Positions 5,942 through 13,241 of a DNA stretch of 13,814 nt are shown piece by piece (the stretch's first letter is position 1; each line of letters begins with the position of its first letter). Position numbers and translations under genes: made by a program. The DNA is from an uncultured Nitrososphaerales archaeon (GTDB taxonomy: Archaea > Thermoproteota > Nitrososphaeria > Nitrososphaerales > JAAOZN01), in the NCBI GenBank assembly GCA_938029515.1, contig CALJAQ010000150.1, forward strand, positions 1-13,814, written 5' to 3'. The notes under the pieces were generated by a model. The model made no database searches. It saw only the letters and a program-made list of their open reading frames with translations, and was not told the DNA's origin.

Positions 5942-7615
5942 ATGATCTATTTGAGTAGTAAGATTAAGACAGGTGTGGATAGAGCGCCGCATCGAAGTCT
6001 TCTAAGAGCTGTAGGGGTTAAAGATGAGGATATGCAGAAGCCCTTCATAGGCTTAGCGAACTCATACACCGACATAGTTCCAGGCCATATTCACCTCAGG
6101 AGGTTAGCTGAGGTTGTTAAGCAGTCTGTGAGAGAAGCCGGTGGTGTGCCATTCGAATTCGACACGATAGCTGTAGATGACGGCATAGCTATGGGGCATC
6201 TAGGGATGAGATACTCCTTACCATCTAGAGAGCTGATAGCAGACTCTGTAGAAACGATGGTTAAAGCGCACTGCTTTGACGCCTTAGTCTGCATAGCGAG
6301 CTGCGACAAAATAGTTCCCGGGATGCTTCTAGCAGCGGTTAGGCTTAACATCCCAACGATCTTTTTAAGCGGCGGGCCTATGCCAGCAGGTAGGTTGAAA
6401 GATGGTAAAGCAGTTGACTTTTCAACCGTCTACGAAGCGGTAGGAGCATACTATAAGGGGCATATTACGCTGGAAACGCTTAAGGAGATTGAGGAGGCTG
6501 CTTGCCCAACCTGCGGCTCATGTGCTGGGCTGTTTACCGCCAACTCGATGAACTGCGTCTCTGAGGCTCTAGGAATGGCGTTTCCAGGAAACGGGACCTT
6601 GCTATCAACCTCTTCTGAGCGGTTGGATCTGGCTCGTAGAGTTGGGCAGAGTATTGTAAGGTTATGGGAGTTGAATCTGAAGCCTCTTGATATAATAACT
6701 GAAAGAGCGCTCGATAACGCGTTTGCCTTAGATCTGGCTATAGGAGGTTCAACAAACACTGTCTTACACCTGTTGGCTTTAGCTAACGAAGCTGGAATAG
6801 ATTACCCATTAGATAGGGTTGATAAGTTGTCCAGCCGCGTTCCCCAGCTATGCAAATTAAGCCCAGCATCGGACTTTCATCTGGAGGACTTTGCTGCCGC
6901 TGGTGGTGTAAGCGCGGTGCTCCAAGAGTTAAGTAAGCTCGATAAAGTGGTTGACCTGAAGCAGATTACGGTAACAACTAAAACACTTGGAGAAAATATT
7001 GAAGGCGCTGAAATCTGTGATAGTAGGGTGATAAGACCTGTTGAGCAGCCATACAGTAGTAGCGGGGGGATAGCTGTATTATTCGGAAATCTAGCTCCTG
7101 AAGGGTCTGTCGTTAAGGTTGGTGCGGTAGATCCATCTATTAGGGTGCATAGAGGGAAAGCTGTTGTATTTAACTCAGAAGATGAGGCGCTTATAGGCAT
7201 CAAGGAGGGTAAGATCAGCAGAGGTGATGTAGTTGTGATCAGATACGAAGGGCCTAAAGGTGGGCCTGGGATGCCTGAAATGCTCGCCCCCACTTCTATG
7301 ATCGTGGGGATGGGTCTAGGGAAAGAAGTTGCCCTGATAACTGACGGACGCTTCTCAGGAGCAACAAGAGGAATATGCGTGGGACACATCTCGCCAGAGG
7401 CCGCTGTAGGAGGGCCGATAGCGCTCATCAAAGACGGTGACATCGTAAAGATAAATCTGGAGGAGAAGTCTATTACCGTTGAACTTTCACCTGAGGAGAT
7501 GAAGAAGCGTAAGGCTGATTGGAAGCCTATTGAACCACGCTTCAGGTCAGGATACCTAGCAAGATACTCTATGTTAGTAGGCTCAGCTAGCAAAGGTGCC
7601 ACGCTGAATCCTTAG
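5942..7615 (+). CDS. ilvD: Dihydroxy-acid dehydratase
   Basis: Cytosolic Fe-S enzyme of isoleucine and valine synthesis that dehydrates 2,3-dihydroxy-acids to 2-oxo acids. With the start at ATG 5942 it has 557 residues, the normal family length; the frame is open back to TTG 5882, but those 20 extra residues run into the transposase remnant and lack family similarity. Motifs: [13 protein letters not shown] near the start, SCDKIVPGM (Cys121, and Lys123 that binds Mg), [19 protein letters not shown] (Cys188, 191, 194), and [10 protein letters not shown] with the catalytic Ser near the C-terminus. The FVPGH-type segment (IVPGHIHL) replaces the PC of the Cys-triad [2Fe-2S] type, as in E. coli IlvD, which suggests an oxygen-sensitive cluster; that is inference. 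Upstream TATA box at 5911-5920. It leads the branched-chain gene block. Confidence 0.95.
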   Translation: MIYLSSKIKTGVDRAPHRSLLRAVGVKDEDMQKPFIGLANSYTDIVPGHIHLRRLAEVVKQSVREAGGVPFEFDTIAVDDGIAMGHLGMRYSLPSRELIADSVETMVKAHCFDALVCIASCDKIVPGMLLAAVRLNIPTIFLSGGPMPAGRLKDGKAVDFSTVYEAVGAYYKGHITLETLKEIEEAACPTCGSCAGLFTANSMNCVSEALGMAFPGNGTLLSTSSERLDLARRVGQSIVRLWELNLKPLDIITERALDNAFALDLAIGGSTNTVLHLLALANEAGIDYPLDRVDKLSSRVPQLCKLSPASDFHLEDFAAAGGVSAVLQELSKLDKVVDLKQITVTTKTLGENIEGAEICDSRVIRPVEQPYSSSGGIAVLFGNLAPEGSVVKVGAVDPSIRVHRGKAVVFNSEDEALIGIKEGKISRGDVVVIRYEGPKGGPGMPEMLAPTSMIVGMGLGKEVALITDGRFSGATRGICVGHISPEAAVGGPIALIKDGDIVKINLEEKSITVELSPEEMKKRKADWKPIEPRFRSGYLARYSMLVGSASKGATLNP

Positions 7616-7660
7616 TTTGACGAAAACCCTAAAAAAAGACTTGGTTAACTGTTATGGGAG

Positions 7661-8308
7661 ATGGATGCAGCCGCCTTCCTTCTTAAGGTGCGTAAAGATC
7701 TTAGCGAAGAGAACAAGAAGATAGTAGATCACCCCTTCATCAAAGATGCGGAGACAAGGAGCCTCACTGAAGAGAAGATTAAGCTCTTTGTCTTGCATCA
7801 AAATTATATTGTGGCGCATGACCTACGCTCTCTGGCGTTAATGCTTACGAGAAGCGTAAACCAAGATGAGGCTGAGTTCTTCCAACTACTAATTCAAGGC
7901 GACGCAGAAGCGTTAAGGAGGCTACATAGTTTTGCTGAAGAGCTCAGCTTGAAAATGGAAGACCTCGGATCACAGCCAATTATACCCGAAGCAGTATCAT
8001 ATACTCACTACCTCGCTTGGTTAGCCATCTACGCAAACGCTGGTGAACAAGCCGCCGCCTTAACAGTCAACCTCCCAGTCTGGGGTGAGGCGTGTAGGAG
8101 GCTTGGCGCAGCCTTAAAAGCGCAGTACGGCTACAGGAAACTCGGCTTCTTTGAGCTCTTCTCAGAACCCTTTGATGCTATAGAGGCTGCAGCACATAAG
8201 GTTATGGGTAGATATATCGAAGTATCTTATGTAAATATGGTGAAGTGTGCAAAGATGATCCAACGATATGAGCTGATGTTCTGGGACGGCATCTATAGGT
8301 GCATCTGA
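7661..8308 (+). CDS. TenA-family protein lacking the catalytic Cys and Asp
   Basis: A 215-residue all-helical protein of the TenA/PqqC-like family. Aligned to the neighbouring TenA, the catalytic Cys position is Asn137 (in TVNLPVWGE), the substrate Asp is Gln47 (in VLHQNYI) and the first active-site Tyr is Ile50. Tyr114 (SYTHYL) and Glu204 (RYELMFWD) are kept. It is therefore unlikely to be a normal thiaminase/aminopyrimidine aminohydrolase. It could be a structural partner of the next gene product or a related enzyme with other chemistry. Start ATG 7661 is 45 bases after the ilvD stop with GGGAG immediately before it, an unusually short spacing. Its 3' end overlaps the next gene by ten bases, which implies coupled translation. 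Confidence 0.8.
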   Translation: MDAAAFLLKVRKDLSEENKKIVDHPFIKDAETRSLTEEKIKLFVLHQNYIVAHDLRSLALMLTRSVNQDEAEFFQLLIQGDAEALRRLHSFAEELSLKMEDLGSQPIIPEAVSYTHYLAWLAIYANAGEQAAALTVNLPVWGEACRRLGAALKAQYGYRKLGFFELFSEPFDAIEAAAHKVMGRYIEVSYVNMVKCAKMIQRYELMFWDGIYRCI

Positions 8309-8982
8309 GATTGACGCACAGATCTTTTACAGAAGACCTTTGGTCTTCGATCAAAGGCATCTTCGACTCGATCCTAACTCATCCTTTCGTAAAAGGGCTT
8401 GTCGACGGCAGCCTTGAGGAAGAAAGGTTCAAGTTCTATGTAATACAAGACAACCTTTATTTAAGTGAGTACGCTAGAACCCTAAGCTTAGCTGCAGCCA
8501 AAGCACCGTTAGACAAATGGTTTCTTGCATTTAACGAGCACGCTAAATTGGCGCTAGTTGTTGAAAGGGCTCTGCATGATAGCTTCTTTAGAGGCTGGGG
8601 TTTAAGTGAAGAGCAGCTTCGCTCCACACCGATGATGCCAACGAACCTCGCCTACACATCTTATCTTAAAGTTGTTGCCATTACGGAACCATTCTACGAG
8701 GTAGTAGCGGCGCTGCTACCTTGCTACTGGGTCTACTGGGAGGTTGGTAAAGAGCTGGAGAGGAGGGGCTCTAAAAACCCCCTCTACCAGAAGTGGATAG
8801 AAACCTATTCTTCGAAAGAGTTTGGCAGTATATGTGGAGTTGTCGTAGAGATCACTGATGAGTTGTCAAAGAACCTCACACAAGAGCAGAAGGAGGGTAT
8901 GAAGAAGCACTTCACCACCGCAAGCAGATATGAGTACATGTTCTGGGATGCAAGCTATAGGATGGAGCGGTGGCCCATCTAA
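8299..8982 (+). CDS. tenA: TenA, aminopyrimidine aminohydrolase (thiaminase II)
   Basis: A cytosolic enzyme of thiamine salvage, 227 residues from GTG 8299. All known TenA active-site residues are present and each lies seven positions after its Bacillus subtilis equivalent: Asp51 (D44), Tyr54 (Y47), Tyr119 (Y112), nucleophile Cys142 in LLPCYWVYWEVG (C135), Tyr170 (Y163) and Glu212 in RYEYMFWD (E205). It hydrolyses degraded or intact thiamine pyrimidines to release the hydroxymethyl pyrimidine for reuse. The start overlaps the end of the upstream paralogue; TTG 8311 is an alternative. Being in an ilv block fits supply of thiamine diphosphate to acetolactate synthase, which is inference. Confidence 0.88.
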   Translation: MHLRLTHRSFTEDLWSSIKGIFDSILTHPFVKGLVDGSLEEERFKFYVIQDNLYLSEYARTLSLAAAKAPLDKWFLAFNEHAKLALVVERALHDSFFRGWGLSEEQLRSTPMMPTNLAYTSYLKVVAITEPFYEVVAALLPCYWVYWEVGKELERRGSKNPLYQKWIETYSSKEFGSICGVVVEITDELSKNLTQEQKEGMKKHFTTASRYEYMFWDASYRMERWPI

Positions 8983-9020
8983 TAAACCAGCACCCCAATC
9001 CGTAAACCACAGCGTTAAAC

Positions 9021-9060
9021 TTATATTAGAAGCATAGGTAGAGTAAGGTTCAACAGAGGT
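9021..9060 (+). promoter_or_regulatory. TATA box and ribosome binding site of the cimA-type gene
   Basis: TTATATTA (9021-9028) predicts transcription start near 9050. GAGGT (9056-9060) follows and ends seven bases before ATC 9068, the same spacing as the GAGGT before the GTG of hdrA in this window. This is the main support for translation starting at 9068. Confidence 0.5.
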
Positions 9061-9067
9061 AAACGGA

Positions 9068-10690
9068 ATCGATTCAAAAGTCGATATACTTGACACAACG
9101 CTAAGGGATGGCGCACAGACCTACGGTATATCATTTACCCTTCAAGACAAATTAAGTATAGCTCAAAGGCTTGACGAGCTAGGAGTAAAGTATATCGAAG
9201 GAGGCTGGCCTTCATCAAATCCAAAGGATTCAGAATTCTTCAACGCTGCTAAAGTGTTCAAATTAAAGTGCTCAGAGATAGTAGCGTTCACAAGCACGAA
9301 GAATAAACGTGCACAAGCAGATAAGGATGTAAACCTAAGAGCAGCACTATCCTCAGGGGTTAAGACTGTCGTGGTCTTCGGAAAAGCCTGGGATCTGCAC
9401 GTTAACTCCGTGTTGAAGATCAGCCTAAAGGATAACCTTGACCTCATAAGGGAATCTATTCTGTTTCTGAAAGAAAGGGGGGTGAATGTAATCTTCGACG
9501 CCGAGCATTACTTCGACGGATATAAAGCTGATCAAAACTACGCACTGGAGGTGCTGAAGGCGGCTGAAGAAGCAGGAGCCAACACATTAGTGTTATGTGA
9601 CACTAACGGCGGAACCTTACCGCAAGAAGTCCACGCAATAGTGCAGAGAACCAAGGAGGAGATAAGAAGTAAATTAGGGATCCACGCCCACAACGACTCA
9701 GGGCTAGCTGTTGCTAACACCGTTATGGCTGTATATGCAGGTGTGAGGCACGTTCAATGCACGGTAAACGGATTAGGTGAAAGATGCGGTAACGCTGACC
9801 TCTGCCAGATACTACCAATCCTCCACTTTAAAATGGGCTTCACCGTCTTAGATTCTGACAAACCAAGAGACCAACAGCTAATGGGGTTAACCGCCCTATC
9901 AGAGTACGTATATGATCTACTCAACCTCCCAGCAGTAGCAAATCAACCCTATGTTGGTAGGAACGCCTTCAGACATAAGGCTGGCGTGCACATCGACGCC
10001 GTAACAAAGGTACCTACAGCATACGAACATATCGACCCATCATTGTTAGGTAATACTCGAGGGATATCTGTCTCCGAGCTCTCAGGGAGGGCAAGCATCG
10101 TAAGCTTAGCGTCTGAACTCAACTTCGACCTGAGCAAAGACGACAATCTAGTCTATGAAGTTCTGAAAGAAATTAAGGAGCTTGAAGCAAAAGGCTACCA
10201 CTTCGAAAACGCCAAGGCAAGCGCGCATCTAATCCTCCTTAGAAAAGCCGGTCTACTACAAACACCATTCAGATTAATTTCTTGGAACGCCTCATCTAAA
10301 ATGAATGGAGAGAGTCGGTGCGCAGCAGAGGTGACAGTTGAATTCTCCGGAGAAATCTATAGGGAAAAGGCGGCAGGTGTAGGCCCGGTTCACGCACTAG
10401 ATGTAGCCTTTAGGCAAGCGGTTCTACGCAAATACCCACAACTTTCAAGCACTAAACTCGTCAACTATAAGGTAACAGTAGTTGATAGCGTGAAAGCGAC
10501 TGCCTCTGAGGTGAGGGTCTTCATAGAATTTGAGGGCGACGGTAGAAGGTGGGCAACAACTTCAGTCTCACCGAATATAATTGAAGCAAGCATAAAAGCG
10601 TTGGCTGAAGGATACACGTACAAACTAGTCTTAGACACATTAAACACAGAGAGGACCCTAAAATCGACTCATAAATCAAATCATAGGTGA
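9068..10690 (+). CDS. cimA: Citramalate synthase-type acyltransferase (LeuA/CimA family), apparent AUC start
   Basis: Cytosolic Claisen-type enzyme of the isopropylmalate/homocitrate/citramalate synthase family; the sequence fits the citramalate synthase group, which condenses pyruvate and acetyl-CoA for isoleucine. From 9068 it has 540 residues: DTTLRDG at residues 9-15, YIEGGWPSSNPKD, metal-binding HAHND (His206, His208), LGERCGNADLC near 237-247, and a complete C-terminal LeuA-type regulatory domain (about 420-530). Homologous sequence clearly begins upstream of the first GTG in frame (9254, mid-domain). The frame back to TAA 9044-9046 contains no ATG, GTG or TTG. ATC 9068 fits the GAGGT spacing; a base error is the alternative. 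It sits between tenA and ilvC. Substrate choice within the family is not proven by sequence. Confidence 0.85.
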   Translation: MDSKVDILDTTLRDGAQTYGISFTLQDKLSIAQRLDELGVKYIEGGWPSSNPKDSEFFNAAKVFKLKCSEIVAFTSTKNKRAQADKDVNLRAALSSGVKTVVVFGKAWDLHVNSVLKISLKDNLDLIRESILFLKERGVNVIFDAEHYFDGYKADQNYALEVLKAAEEAGANTLVLCDTNGGTLPQEVHAIVQRTKEEIRSKLGIHAHNDSGLAVANTVMAVYAGVRHVQCTVNGLGERCGNADLCQILPILHFKMGFTVLDSDKPRDQQLMGLTALSEYVYDLLNLPAVANQPYVGRNAFRHKAGVHIDAVTKVPTAYEHIDPSLLGNTRGISVSELSGRASIVSLASELNFDLSKDDNLVYEVLKEIKELEAKGYHFENAKASAHLILLRKAGLLQTPFRLISWNASSKMNGESRCAAEVTVEFSGEIYREKAAGVGPVHALDVAFRQAVLRKYPQLSSTKLVNYKVTVVDSVKATASEVRVFIEFEGDGRRWATTSVSPNIIEASIKALAEGYTYKLVLDTLNTERTLKSTHKSNHR

Positions 10691-10705
10691 GCATACTCCA
10701 AAAAG

Positions 10706-10746
10706 CTTTTAACTCATCTAACCTTTATATCAGCAAACCGCGGTGA
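10706..10746 (+). promoter_or_regulatory. Promoter and ribosome binding site region of ilvC
   Basis: Two TATA-like sites are present: CTTTTAACT (10706-10714) and CTTTATAT (10723-10730). GGTGA (10742-10746) lies five bases before TTG 10752. The first box would give a leader of about 16 bases containing GGTGA; the second would give a leaderless message. Both may act. Confidence 0.4.
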
Positions 10747-10751
10747 ATTAG

Positions 10752-11753
10752 TTGGCTAAAATCTGGTATGATAAAGATACTTCTATTGATGCATTAAAGC
10801 AGGAGGTCGTAGCTGTAATAGGATACGGCAGCCAAGGCTCAGCCCAAGCGAGTAACCTGAAAGATTCAGGGTTAAACGTGGTAGTGGGGCTGAGAGAAGA
10901 AGGTGCAAGCTGGAGTAAAGCTGTAAAAGATGGGCACAGAGTAGTCAAAATCAATAAGGCTGTGGAAGAAGCAGACATAATCCACATACTAGTGCCAGAT
11001 ATGATTCAGAAAACACTTTACGAAAAGGAGGTAGCGCCAGCATTAAGAGGAGGGCAAGCGTTAAGCTTCTCACACGGAGCATCCATACACTGGGGGTGGA
11101 TTAAACCACCAGAATATGTAGACGTAATTCTGCTAGCGCCTAAGGCACCTGGTCAAAGAGTTCGGGAACTCTACCTAGAAGGTTTCGGCACACCAGCCCT
11201 AGTAGCTGTGCATCAAGACTACTCTAAAAAGGCTTGGCCTAGGGTTTTAGGGTTAGCTAAGGGTGTAGGCTGCACACGCGCAGGTGTGATAGAAAGTACA
11301 TTCAAAGAAGAAGTTGAAACCGACTGGTTCGGGGAGCAGGTAGACCTATGTGGCGGTGTTGACAGACTTATCAGAACCGCCTTCGAGGTCTTGATAGAGA
11401 ACGGCTACCAGCCTGAAGTAGCCTACTTCGAATGCCTACACGAGTTGAAGCTGATTGTAGACCTTATCCAAAGGTTCGGAATAAGCGGGATGTATAGAAG
11501 GGTGAGTGAGACAGCACGATACGGTGGATTAACCAGAGGCGGCTTAGTGGTGGATCAGCAGACAAAACAGAAGATGCAGGTAATACTCGATGATATACGC
11601 TCAGGCAAGTTTGCCGAAGAGTGGTATAACGTCTACGCTAAAGAAGAGGCATCTTCATTTAACAAATACCTGGATGAGCTTCAAAAGCATCCTATAGAGC
11701 AAGTAGGGCTTAAGCTGAGAAGAATGATGTGGCCTGAAGGAGATGTCAGCTAA
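10752..11753 (+). CDS. ilvC: Ketol-acid reductoisomerase (class I)
   Basis: Cytosolic enzyme that isomerises and reduces acetolactate and acetohydroxybutyrate for valine and isoleucine. It has 333 residues, the class I length. The Rossmann motif GYGSQG is at residues 24-29. The Mg-binding residues are Asp191 and Glu195 in ETDWFGEQ and Glu227 and Glu231 in FECLHEL; Ser252 follows. Departures from the usual consensus are KAPGQ for KGPG, SHGASIHWGW for AHGFNIHF, and ETDW for ETDL. The cofactor loop reads GLREEGASW, more acidic than usual. Starts at TTG with GGTGA upstream. It is 61 bases after the cimA-type gene, so the block can be one unit with an internal promoter. Confidence 0.94.
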   Translation: MAKIWYDKDTSIDALKQEVVAVIGYGSQGSAQASNLKDSGLNVVVGLREEGASWSKAVKDGHRVVKINKAVEEADIIHILVPDMIQKTLYEKEVAPALRGGQALSFSHGASIHWGWIKPPEYVDVILLAPKAPGQRVRELYLEGFGTPALVAVHQDYSKKAWPRVLGLAKGVGCTRAGVIESTFKEEVETDWFGEQVDLCGGVDRLIRTAFEVLIENGYQPEVAYFECLHELKLIVDLIQRFGISGMYRRVSETARYGGLTRGGLVVDQQTKQKMQVILDDIRSGKFAEEWYNVYAKEEASSFNKYLDELQKHPIEQVGLKLRRMMWPEGDVS

Positions 11754-11763
11754 ACACATAACA

Positions 11764-11774
11764 GTTAAATTTAA
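11764..11774 (+). promoter_or_regulatory. TATA box for rpl21e
   Basis: GTTAAATTTAA is centred about 35 bases before TTG 11804, giving a short leader of roughly eight bases. It lies in the 50-base gap after ilvC, so the ribosomal/RNA polymerase pair probably has its own promoter. Confidence 0.5.
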
Positions 11775-11803
11775 GCCAAAACCGGCTTAGACGTAGACTG
11801 AGA

Positions 11804-12097
11804 TTGCCTAGATCACACGGATATAGAAGAAAGACAAGGAGGCTCTTAAAAGTAGATGGATTAAAGAGTAGGAACTTGACCCCCTTGCTAAGAGAGTACA
11901 AGGTTTCAGACAAGGTAGTTATAGACATAAACCCAACACAGGTGAAGGGAATGCCACATAGAAGGTTTCAAGGTAAGGTTGGGGTAGTAGAAGAGGTAGG
12001 GCGCAGAAGCTTGACAATAAGGGTACCGATAGGAGGAAAGGAGAAGAAGGTTATAGCTCGCTTAGAACACGTAAAGCCCCTTAAAGAGGTGGCTTAG
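11804..12097 (+). CDS. rpl21e: 50S ribosomal protein L21e
   Basis: Archaeal/eukaryal large-subunit ribosomal protein, 97 residues, normal length. The start reads (TTG)PRSHGYRRKTR, then REYKVSDKVVIDINPTQ, KGMPHRRFQGKVGVV and EHVKPL, all hallmark segments. The protein is strongly basic, as expected for an rRNA-binding protein. The pairing with rpo4 directly downstream is a conserved archaeal arrangement. The rpo4 ribosome binding site (GAGGTGG, 12086-12092) lies within its last codons. Confidence 0.96.
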   Translation: MPRSHGYRRKTRRLLKVDGLKSRNLTPLLREYKVSDKVVIDINPTQVKGMPHRRFQGKVGVVEEVGRRSLTIRVPIGGKEKKVIARLEHVKPLKEVA

Positions 12098-12098
12098 A

Positions 12099-12425
12099 TT
12101 GTCTGAACCGAAGATAAAGAAGCAGCCTATCACTATACCTGAAGCGAAAAAGATCTTAGAAAAGATCAACCTTGATCAAGCAGACCAGATACAGAAGAGG
12201 ACCATAGACTACCTCTCAAAGTTCTCCAAGACCACAGCTGAGAACGCCAAAAAGCTTGTCGAAGCGCTTATGGAAAAAGGTTTAACAGAGGAAGAAGCGG
12301 TTGAGCTGGTCAACAGCATGCCTAAAAGCATCGAAGAGATAAGAGTATTCGCCGCAGGGTGGAAGAAGTTCCTACCAACCGCAACCCTACAAGAAATACT
12401 TAACACGCTCAAGGGAGTTCATTAA
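12099..12425 (+). CDS. rpo4: DNA-directed RNA polymerase subunit Rpo4 (RpoF)
   Basis: A 108-residue homologue of Rpb4, which with Rpo7 forms the stalk of the archaeal RNA polymerase. TTG 12099 follows the L21e stop by one base and GAGGTGG by six, so translation is coupled. Recognisable parts are ITIPEAKKIL near the N-terminus, DYLSKFSKT in the middle, and a helical C-terminus with GLTEEEAVELVNSMP and EEIRVF. In many archaea a DUF655 gene and rsmA follow; neither is found here, and about 730 non-coding bases follow instead. Confidence 0.92.
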   Translation: MSEPKIKKQPITIPEAKKILEKINLDQADQIQKRTIDYLSKFSKTTAENAKKLVEALMEKGLTEEEAVELVNSMPKSIEEIRVFAAGWKKFLPTATLQEILNTLKGVH

Positions 12426-12484
12426 CGATCTTCTACATAAGCTCGACTTTTATGAGATCCGATAAAGTGGTAGCTAACATTATA

Positions 12485-12607
12485 TCGTCGCCGTAAAGCG
12501 ACTAGAATATTATCTGATTCCCCCTTTAGCCCACCGCCTATTAGATGGAAAACCGATAGGTTTAAGCGACGACACTGTATTTTACGTGCCTCCATGTCGA
12601 AGGCATG
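12485..12607 (+). other. Nested and adjacent hairpins, possible structured RNA
   Basis: TCGTCGC (12485-12491) pairs perfectly with GCGACGA (12566-12572). Inside it, CCTAT (12537-12541) pairs with ATAGG (12556-12560), separated from the outer 3' arm by five bases. GTCGC 12487-12491 can instead pair with GCGAC 12498-12502 across a six-base loop. Just downstream, CGTGCCT (12585-12591) pairs with AGGCATG (12601-12607) with one G-T pair. The strand is not certain. No known RNA family was recognised. Confidence 0.3.
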
Positions 12608-12742
12608 TAGCATGAGCGGCAACCATTACATCCCTTAAAGCGAAATAAAATTCTTCTACTTTAAACATTTAGCCTCATCATAACAAATATTCTGTCTAAA
12701 GGGGATGTTTACGATGTAATAGGCGCTTGATGAAGGAAAGAA

Positions 12743-12777
12743 AGCAGCTCGAATTAGTGTGGTTAGGTCGAGCTGTT
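12743..12777. repeat. Strong hairpin (8 perfect, 10 extended base pairs)
   Basis: CAGCTCGA (12745-12752) and TCGAGCTG (12768-12775) are perfect inverted copies, extended to ten pairs with one G-T at 12743-12777, and a 15-base loop. No T-run follows on either side, so it is not a classic terminator. It could be part of an RNA, a protein-binding site, or chance. Confidence 0.5.
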
Positions 12778-13107
12778 AAACGGTTGCAGAAATGTTTGTG
12801 AACAAAAGAGTAGTGAAGGACTCTTCTAAAAAGGGAATATAGCATAAAAGGATGTAGATTGAAGTTAAACTTGTCTGTCTTTACCCTTATCCACCGTTTA
12901 TTGAACTGTTTACTCATATCTAGTTGATTCCAACAACCCGCAGAACCACCCATCATCAATCAGATATGGGCGAAATATAATATATAGTGTATTGAGACAA
13001 GAATTAAATAATCTACAAGTAATATAGAGAATAGAATAGAGATGTAGAGGTAGATAGCTTTGAGCAGAATCAGAAGGAGTCTCCTTACACGTAATACGCT
13101 TCTCTAC

Positions 13108-13144
13108 CACAGCACCTTTAACAAACGTTTAACCTCTTGCTGTG
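13108..13144 (+). promoter_or_regulatory. Dyad with paired TTTAAC boxes upstream of hdrA
   Basis: CACAGCA (13108-13114) and TGCTGTG (13138-13144) are perfect inverted copies. They flank two TTTAAC copies (13117-13122 and 13128-13133) spaced 11 bases, one DNA turn, and an AAACGTTT palindrome lies at the same centre. The second TTTAAC is placed to act as a TATA element for a start near 13155. It looks like an operator overlapping the promoter of the hdrA transcript. Confidence 0.45.
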
Positions 13145-13155
13145 TTTGTGTTAAG

Positions 13156-13218
13156 ATGCCACTAGCAGAAGAGGCTGTGATGTTAGGTGTTGCTAAAGCC
13201 GCTAAAATTCTTAGCTGA
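13156..13218 (+). CDS. Possible 20-residue leader peptide or chance mini-ORF
   Basis: ATG 13156 to TGA 13218 encodes MPLAEEAVMLGVAKAAKILS, an amphipathic helix-like peptide. It sits 23 bases before the hdrA GTG and about 26 bases after the TTTAAC box, so it would be leaderless. I recognise no family. It may be a leader peptide, the remnant of a larger gene, or noise. Confidence 0.25.
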   Translation: MPLAEEAVMLGVAKAAKILS

Positions 13219-13229
13219 AAGTCAGAAGA

Positions 13230-13236
13230 GAGGTGA
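13230..13236 (+). promoter_or_regulatory. Ribosome binding site of hdrA
   Basis: GAGGTGA is a near-complete match to the anti-Shine-Dalgarno end of 16S rRNA and lies five bases before GTG 13242, which fixes the start. It serves as the local standard for judging the cimA start. Confidence 0.7.
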
Positions 13237-13241
13237 GTGTA

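Larger units (their letters stand above)
12426..13155. other. Long intergenic stretch between rpo4 and the hdrA region
   Basis: No intact gene is recognised. It contains nested hairpins (12485-12607), a strong hairpin (12743-12777), an A/T- and A/G-rich stretch (about 12968-13060) with a TATA-like AATATAATATATAG, and the dyad at 13108-13144. A forward frame 12700-12801 without a start reads CLRCNRRL and ends LQKCL; it has a zinc-finger-like Cys pair but is too short to call. Several minus-strand ORFs up to 87 codons look like chance. Confidence 0.45.

Noticed and set aside
6877..7602. Long minus-strand ORF of 241 codons opposite ilvD
   Set aside because: It is the shadow of ilvD codon bias; Pro/Ser/Thr-rich and without family motifs.
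12696..12959. Minus-strand ORF of 87 codons in the rpo4-hdrA gap
   Set aside because: No ribosome binding site, odd composition and no recognisable motif; it runs through the 12743-12777 hairpin.
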